64,000 nt of DNA, taken from assembly GCF_022919715.1 (NCBI RefSeq), contig NZ_CP095042.1, positions 3,968,001 through 4,032,000 of the forward strand. The letters are read 5' to 3'. This DNA comes from Agromyces sp. H17E-10. GTDB taxonomy: Bacteria; Actinomycetota; Actinomycetes; Actinomycetales; Microbacteriaceae. Every line of letters starts with the position of its first letter. Position 1 is the stretch's first letter. The position numbers and the translations under genes are program-made. Below the pieces are notes generated by a model. It was not told the origin of the DNA. It made no database searches and saw nothing but the letters and a program-made list of their open reading frames with translations. Below, in pieces: positions 61,469 through 64,000 of this stretch.

Positions 61469-62971
61469 ATGGCGCGTAACCCGAAGCAGACGGCCAGCGA
61501 GGCGGACGGCGTGACCTACCGCCGCGCCAAGACCTGGGAGATCGCCCTCTCCCAGATGAACAACGGCTCGGCGATGATCTTCTACGTCCTCGTCGGCCTG
61601 ATGAGCTACCTGCAGAACGCTGGATACGGCATCGCCGTCGCGGCCGCAGGTCTCATCCTCACGTTCACCAGGGTGTTCGACGGGCTGATCGACCCTCTGC
61701 TGGCGCTGGTGATCGAGAAGGTGGACTTCCGCTTCGGCAAGCTCCGGGTGTTCATGCTGGGCGGATGGGCGATCCGGTCGCTCGCGATCCTGATGCTCTT
61801 CGTCTGGGCGTCCGACACCGGGCTGGGCGCCGTGTTCTTCATCGCGATGTACGTCGTGTACATCATCGGTTCGTCCATGAACGACATCGCCGGCCAGATG
61901 ACCGGCCCCGTGCTCACGAACGACCCCCGGCAGCGACCCACCGTGCAGGTGTGGGCGACGGTCTACGCCTATTTCGTGCCGGCGATATTCTCGATCCTCT
62001 CGACCGTGGTCTTCCTGCCACGCCACGGCAACGAGTTCACGGTGGAGATGCTGAGCGAGACCGCGCTCACCTATGTGGCCTGCTCGCTCGTGTTCCAGAT
62101 CCTCGCCTGTGTCGGCGTGTCCCGCATCGACAAGCCCGAGAACTTCGCGCACCTCGAAGTCGACCGCGCGAAGGCGGACGTCTCGATGCGCGACATGTGG
62201 AACCTGCTGACGAAGAACGGGCCGTTCCAGCGCTACCTCATCAGCGGCGCCTCCGACAAGCTCGCCCAGGTGGTGAAGTCGCAGGCCGTGATCGGCACGC
62301 TCATGTGGGGCATCCTGCTCGGCAACATGCAGCTCGGCTCGGTGCTCGGGCTCATCGCGATCCTCCCGGGCATCGTGTTCGCGATCTGGGGCGCGCGCTA
62401 CACCGGCAAGCACGGATCGAAGGCCGCGACCGTCACGTGGACCTGGATCTGCGTGATCCTCGCCGCGGTGCTGACCGTGTTCTGCCTGGTCGTCGACATG
62501 GGCTCCATCCTGGGCAACCTCGCTCTCACGATCGGGTTCTTCCTCGTCTACCTGCTGCTGAACGGCGCGTCGATGGTGGTCACCGTCGCTTCCGGCGCGA
62601 TGCGAGCGGACGTCATCGACTACGAGCTCGACCGCTCGGGCAAGTTCCTGCCGGCCACGGTCACTGCGACCTACAGCATCGTCGATCAGATCGTCTCGTC
62701 GCTCGGCGCGACGCTCGCGCTCGGCGCCGTCGCGCTGATCGGCTTCACGACCGCGATGCCCCAGCCGACCGACCCTCCGTCGACGCCGATCCTGCTCATG
62801 AGCCTGCTGCTCTTCTTCGGCCTGCCGATCCTCGGCTGGGTGTGCACGCTCATCGCGATGCGAGGCTACAAGCTCGATCGAACCGAGATGATCGAGGTGC
62901 AGAAGCGCGTGGGCGCGCGCAAGGCCGCGCTGGACGCGGCCGAACCTGACACGGAGGGCGTTCTCGCCTGA
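61469..62971 (+). CDS. GPH-family glycoside/pentoside/hexuronide symporter (MFS)
   Basis: A 500-residue protein with about 12 helices. The N-terminal MNNGSAMIFYVLVGLMSYLQ, the loop FTRVFDGLIDPLLALVIEKV DFRFGKLRVF (the GPH R-x-x-D...DP motif region) and RADVIDYELDRSGKFLPATV all match the GPH/MelB-like group. It imports a sugar or glycoside by cation symport. It is the second carrier of this locus after the SLC45-like one at 51668, suggesting two different glycosides or products. A terminator follows. Confidence 0.9.
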   Translation: MARNPKQTASEADGVTYRRAKTWEIALSQMNNGSAMIFYVLVGLMSYLQNAGYGIAVAAAGLILTFTRVFDGLIDPLLALVIEKVDFRFGKLRVFMLGGWAIRSLAILMLFVWASDTGLGAVFFIAMYVVYIIGSSMNDIAGQMTGPVLTNDPRQRPTVQVWATVYAYFVPAIFSILSTVVFLPRHGNEFTVEMLSETALTYVACSLVFQILACVGVSRIDKPENFAHLEVDRAKADVSMRDMWNLLTKNGPFQRYLISGASDKLAQVVKSQAVIGTLMWGILLGNMQLGSVLGLIAILPGIVFAIWGARYTGKHGSKAATVTWTWICVILAAVLTVFCLVVDMGSILGNLALTIGFFLVYLLLNGASMVVTVASGAMRADVIDYELDRSGKFLPATVTATYSIVDQIVSSLGATLALGAVALIGFTTAMPQPTDPPSTPILLMSLLLFFGLPILGWVCTLIAMRGYKLDRTEMIEVQKRVGARKAALDAAEPDTEGVLA

Positions 62972-62986
62972 CGTCGTGACGCTTCG

Positions 62987-63018
62987 AGGGCCGTGGATCC
63001 GACCGGGTCCGCGGCCCT
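62987..63018. terminator. terminator between the GPH transporter and the AraC-type gene
   Basis: AGGGCCGTGGATCC (62987-63000) pairs with GGGTCCGCGGCCCT (63005-63018) through a four-base loop, with a T-C mismatch or wobble at two positions. It lies 15 bases after the plus-strand stop and eight before the minus-strand stop, so it can serve both convergent genes. Confidence 0.78.
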
Positions 63019-63026
63019 GGCGTGCG

Positions 63027-64000
63027 TCAGCCCGTGTGGGCGTCGCGGTAGGCGGTCGGGGTCATCCCGTACGCCTCGCGGAAGACCTTCACGAAATAGT
63101 TCGCGTCGTCGTACCCGACGAACAATGCAATGTCACGAACGTTCTGCGTGGTGGTGGCGAGCAGGCGGGCCGCACGTTCGGCGCGCTGCCTCGCCGTGTA
63201 GGCCGCGACCGTCATGCCGGTCGCGGCTTTGAACCGGCGTGCGAGCGTCGACACGGAGACCCCGAGGCGATCCGCGAGATCCGTGGTCGAGACCTGGCTG
63301 CTGAGGTGCAGGTCGATCTCATCGGCGACTTGCCGGACGAGCGGCGGAAAGCTTCGCTGACGGTGGCGGCGCACGTGCCGACAGAAGTCGGTGACCATCT
63401 GAGCCGTGAACGAAACCGACCGGCGCATGTCAGAGGAATGCCCGATCCGATGCAGCCGCTGCGCGTACTCCTGAGAGATCGCATCGATCGTCACAGGCGG
63501 CAGCCCACCGCGCTGCGCTGCCACGCGCGCCATGATCCGCAGGATGGTCGTCCCGAGGAACGGTGTGTTCAGGTAACTGATCGTCTGCGGCATCCGCCCC
63601 ATGCGATGCAATGCGGCAAGCGCACGCTCGGCGGAGCCGTCGGCGACGGCATCCATGAAGTCCCGCTCCAGCCGGTACCGCTCCTCGATCACCGTGACGG
63701 TCGCGGACTGCGGGGCATCGCCGGACCCCGGCGCGATCGTTCCGCCGTCGGCCTCGACCTCGCGGAGGCTGCCGAGCAGATCCTCGCTCCCGGCAGCACG
63801 CAGCAGCGCCGTGGCACCGCGGTAGACGTACTCCGCATCGACTATCGGGTATCTCGTGCGATACAGCTTGTACAGCGGCAGGTGGGCGCTCGGGATGCCG
63901 AGCCGGCTCATCGTCTCCTCGGCCATCCCGGGGTGCATCGGCTCGTGGGTGTAGGGACCGACGACGAGCAGGTGATCGTCCCAGCGCAGGAGGGTGATCG
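63027..64000 (-). CDS. AraC-family transcriptional regulator (5' end beyond window)
   Basis: The frame is open through the window edge, and codons upstream of the first internal ATG (63938) read LLRWDDHLLVVGPYTHEP, so the true start lies outside. The visible 324 residues contain a sensor region with GPYTHEPMHPGM, a linker like that of YesN-type regulators, and two C-terminal AraC helix-turn-helices (VSTTDLADRLGVSVSTLARR, FKAATGM; NVRDIALFVGYDDANYFVKV, FREAYGMTPTAYR). It is convergent with the glycoside transporter and probably controls sugar genes in this locus or beyond the edge. Confidence 0.92.
   Translation of the reverse strand, partial: ITLLRWDDHLLVVGPYTHEPMHPGMAEETMSRLGIPSAHLPLYKLYRTRYPIVDAEYVYRGATALLRAAGSEDLLGSLREVEADGGTIAPGSGDAPQSATVTVIEERYRLERDFMDAVADGSAERALAALHRMGRMPQTISYLNTPFLGTTILRIMARVAAQRGGLPPVTIDAISQEYAQRLHRIGHSSDMRRSVSFTAQMVTDFCRHVRRHRQRSFPPLVRQVADEIDLHLSSQVSTTDLADRLGVSVSTLARRFKAATGMTVAAYTARQRAERAARLLATTTQNVRDIALFVGYDDANYFVKVFREAYGMTPTAYRDAHTG

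Noticed and set aside
1..64000. CRISPR array, insertion sequence or prophage
   Set aside because: No regularly spaced repeats, transposase or integrase motifs, or phage structural genes were seen on either strand.

Overview
The window is GC-rich (about two-thirds G+C by eye, with C or G at most third codon positions). Genes are densely packed, often overlap through ATGA or GTGA, and GTG and TTG starts occur. Gene content (ECF transporter, PucR, TAT-type signal sequences, many GH1/GH3/GH78/GH106 enzymes, several flavin amine oxidases) points to a free-living soil or plant-associated actinobacterium, most likely Microbacteriaceae. This assignment is inferred; there is no rRNA here to confirm it.

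Layout. 1-3.7 kb: the end of a GH3 beta-glucosidase, a GH1 beta-glucosidase, an alpha/beta hydrolase and an aminoglycoside-phosphotransferase-fold kinase. 3.8-6.8 kb: an APC amino-acid/amine permease behind a 24-bp palindrome, then a polyamine-oxidase-like flavoenzyme. 6.9-8.1 kb: a GNAT acetyltransferase with an odd tail. 8.2-14.5 kb: an Lrp/AsnC regulator divergent from an unusual kinase / M23-like / class-III aminotransferase fusion, a YtcJ-type amidohydrolase and a second amine oxidase. 14.6-20.5 kb: a LuxR-type regulator, a ribose-type ABC importer and a histone-deacetylase-fold (acetylpolyamine) deacetylase. 20.6-26.7 kb: a divergent GntR / YkoEDC ECF transporter operon with a P-loop kinase, a signal-less THI5/ThiY-like protein and a rhodanese. 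27-28.1 kb: a secreted endonuclease/exonuclease/phosphatase-fold enzyme. 28.2-33.9 kb: a two-component system plus an EmrB-type exporter and a MacB-type ABC exporter. 34-47.1 kb: a PucR regulator divergent from PotADBC polyamine uptake, then three more flavin amine oxidases, two small cupins, a succinate-semialdehyde-type dehydrogenase, a TetR remnant and an intact TetR. 47.1-64 kb: a rhamnoside/glucoside utilisation locus (secreted GH106; cytosolic GH78, GH1 and GH43-like enzymes; two SDRs; a TIM-barrel isomerase; two sugar MFS carriers; TetR and AraC regulators).

Two metabolic themes dominate. The first is amine catabolism. Five divergent FAD amine oxidases, two amine-type uptake systems (APC and Pot), a deacetylase, an amidohydrolase, a kinase-phospholyase fusion and an aldehyde dehydrogenase could together import, deacylate, oxidise or eliminate amines to aldehydes and then acids. 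The second is plant glycoside breakdown: an exported rhamnosidase followed by import and cytosolic trimming. The least conventional assemblies are the 8.8-20.5 kb fusion/importer/deacetylase cluster and the 20.6-26.7 kb GntR-YkoEDC-kinase-THI5-like-rhodanese operon. Regulatory DNA is unusually legible: twin identical palindromes before the rhamnoside operon, palindromes before the permease and before tetR, and strong hairpins at several convergent junctions. No tRNA, rRNA, CRISPR array or intact mobile element was found.
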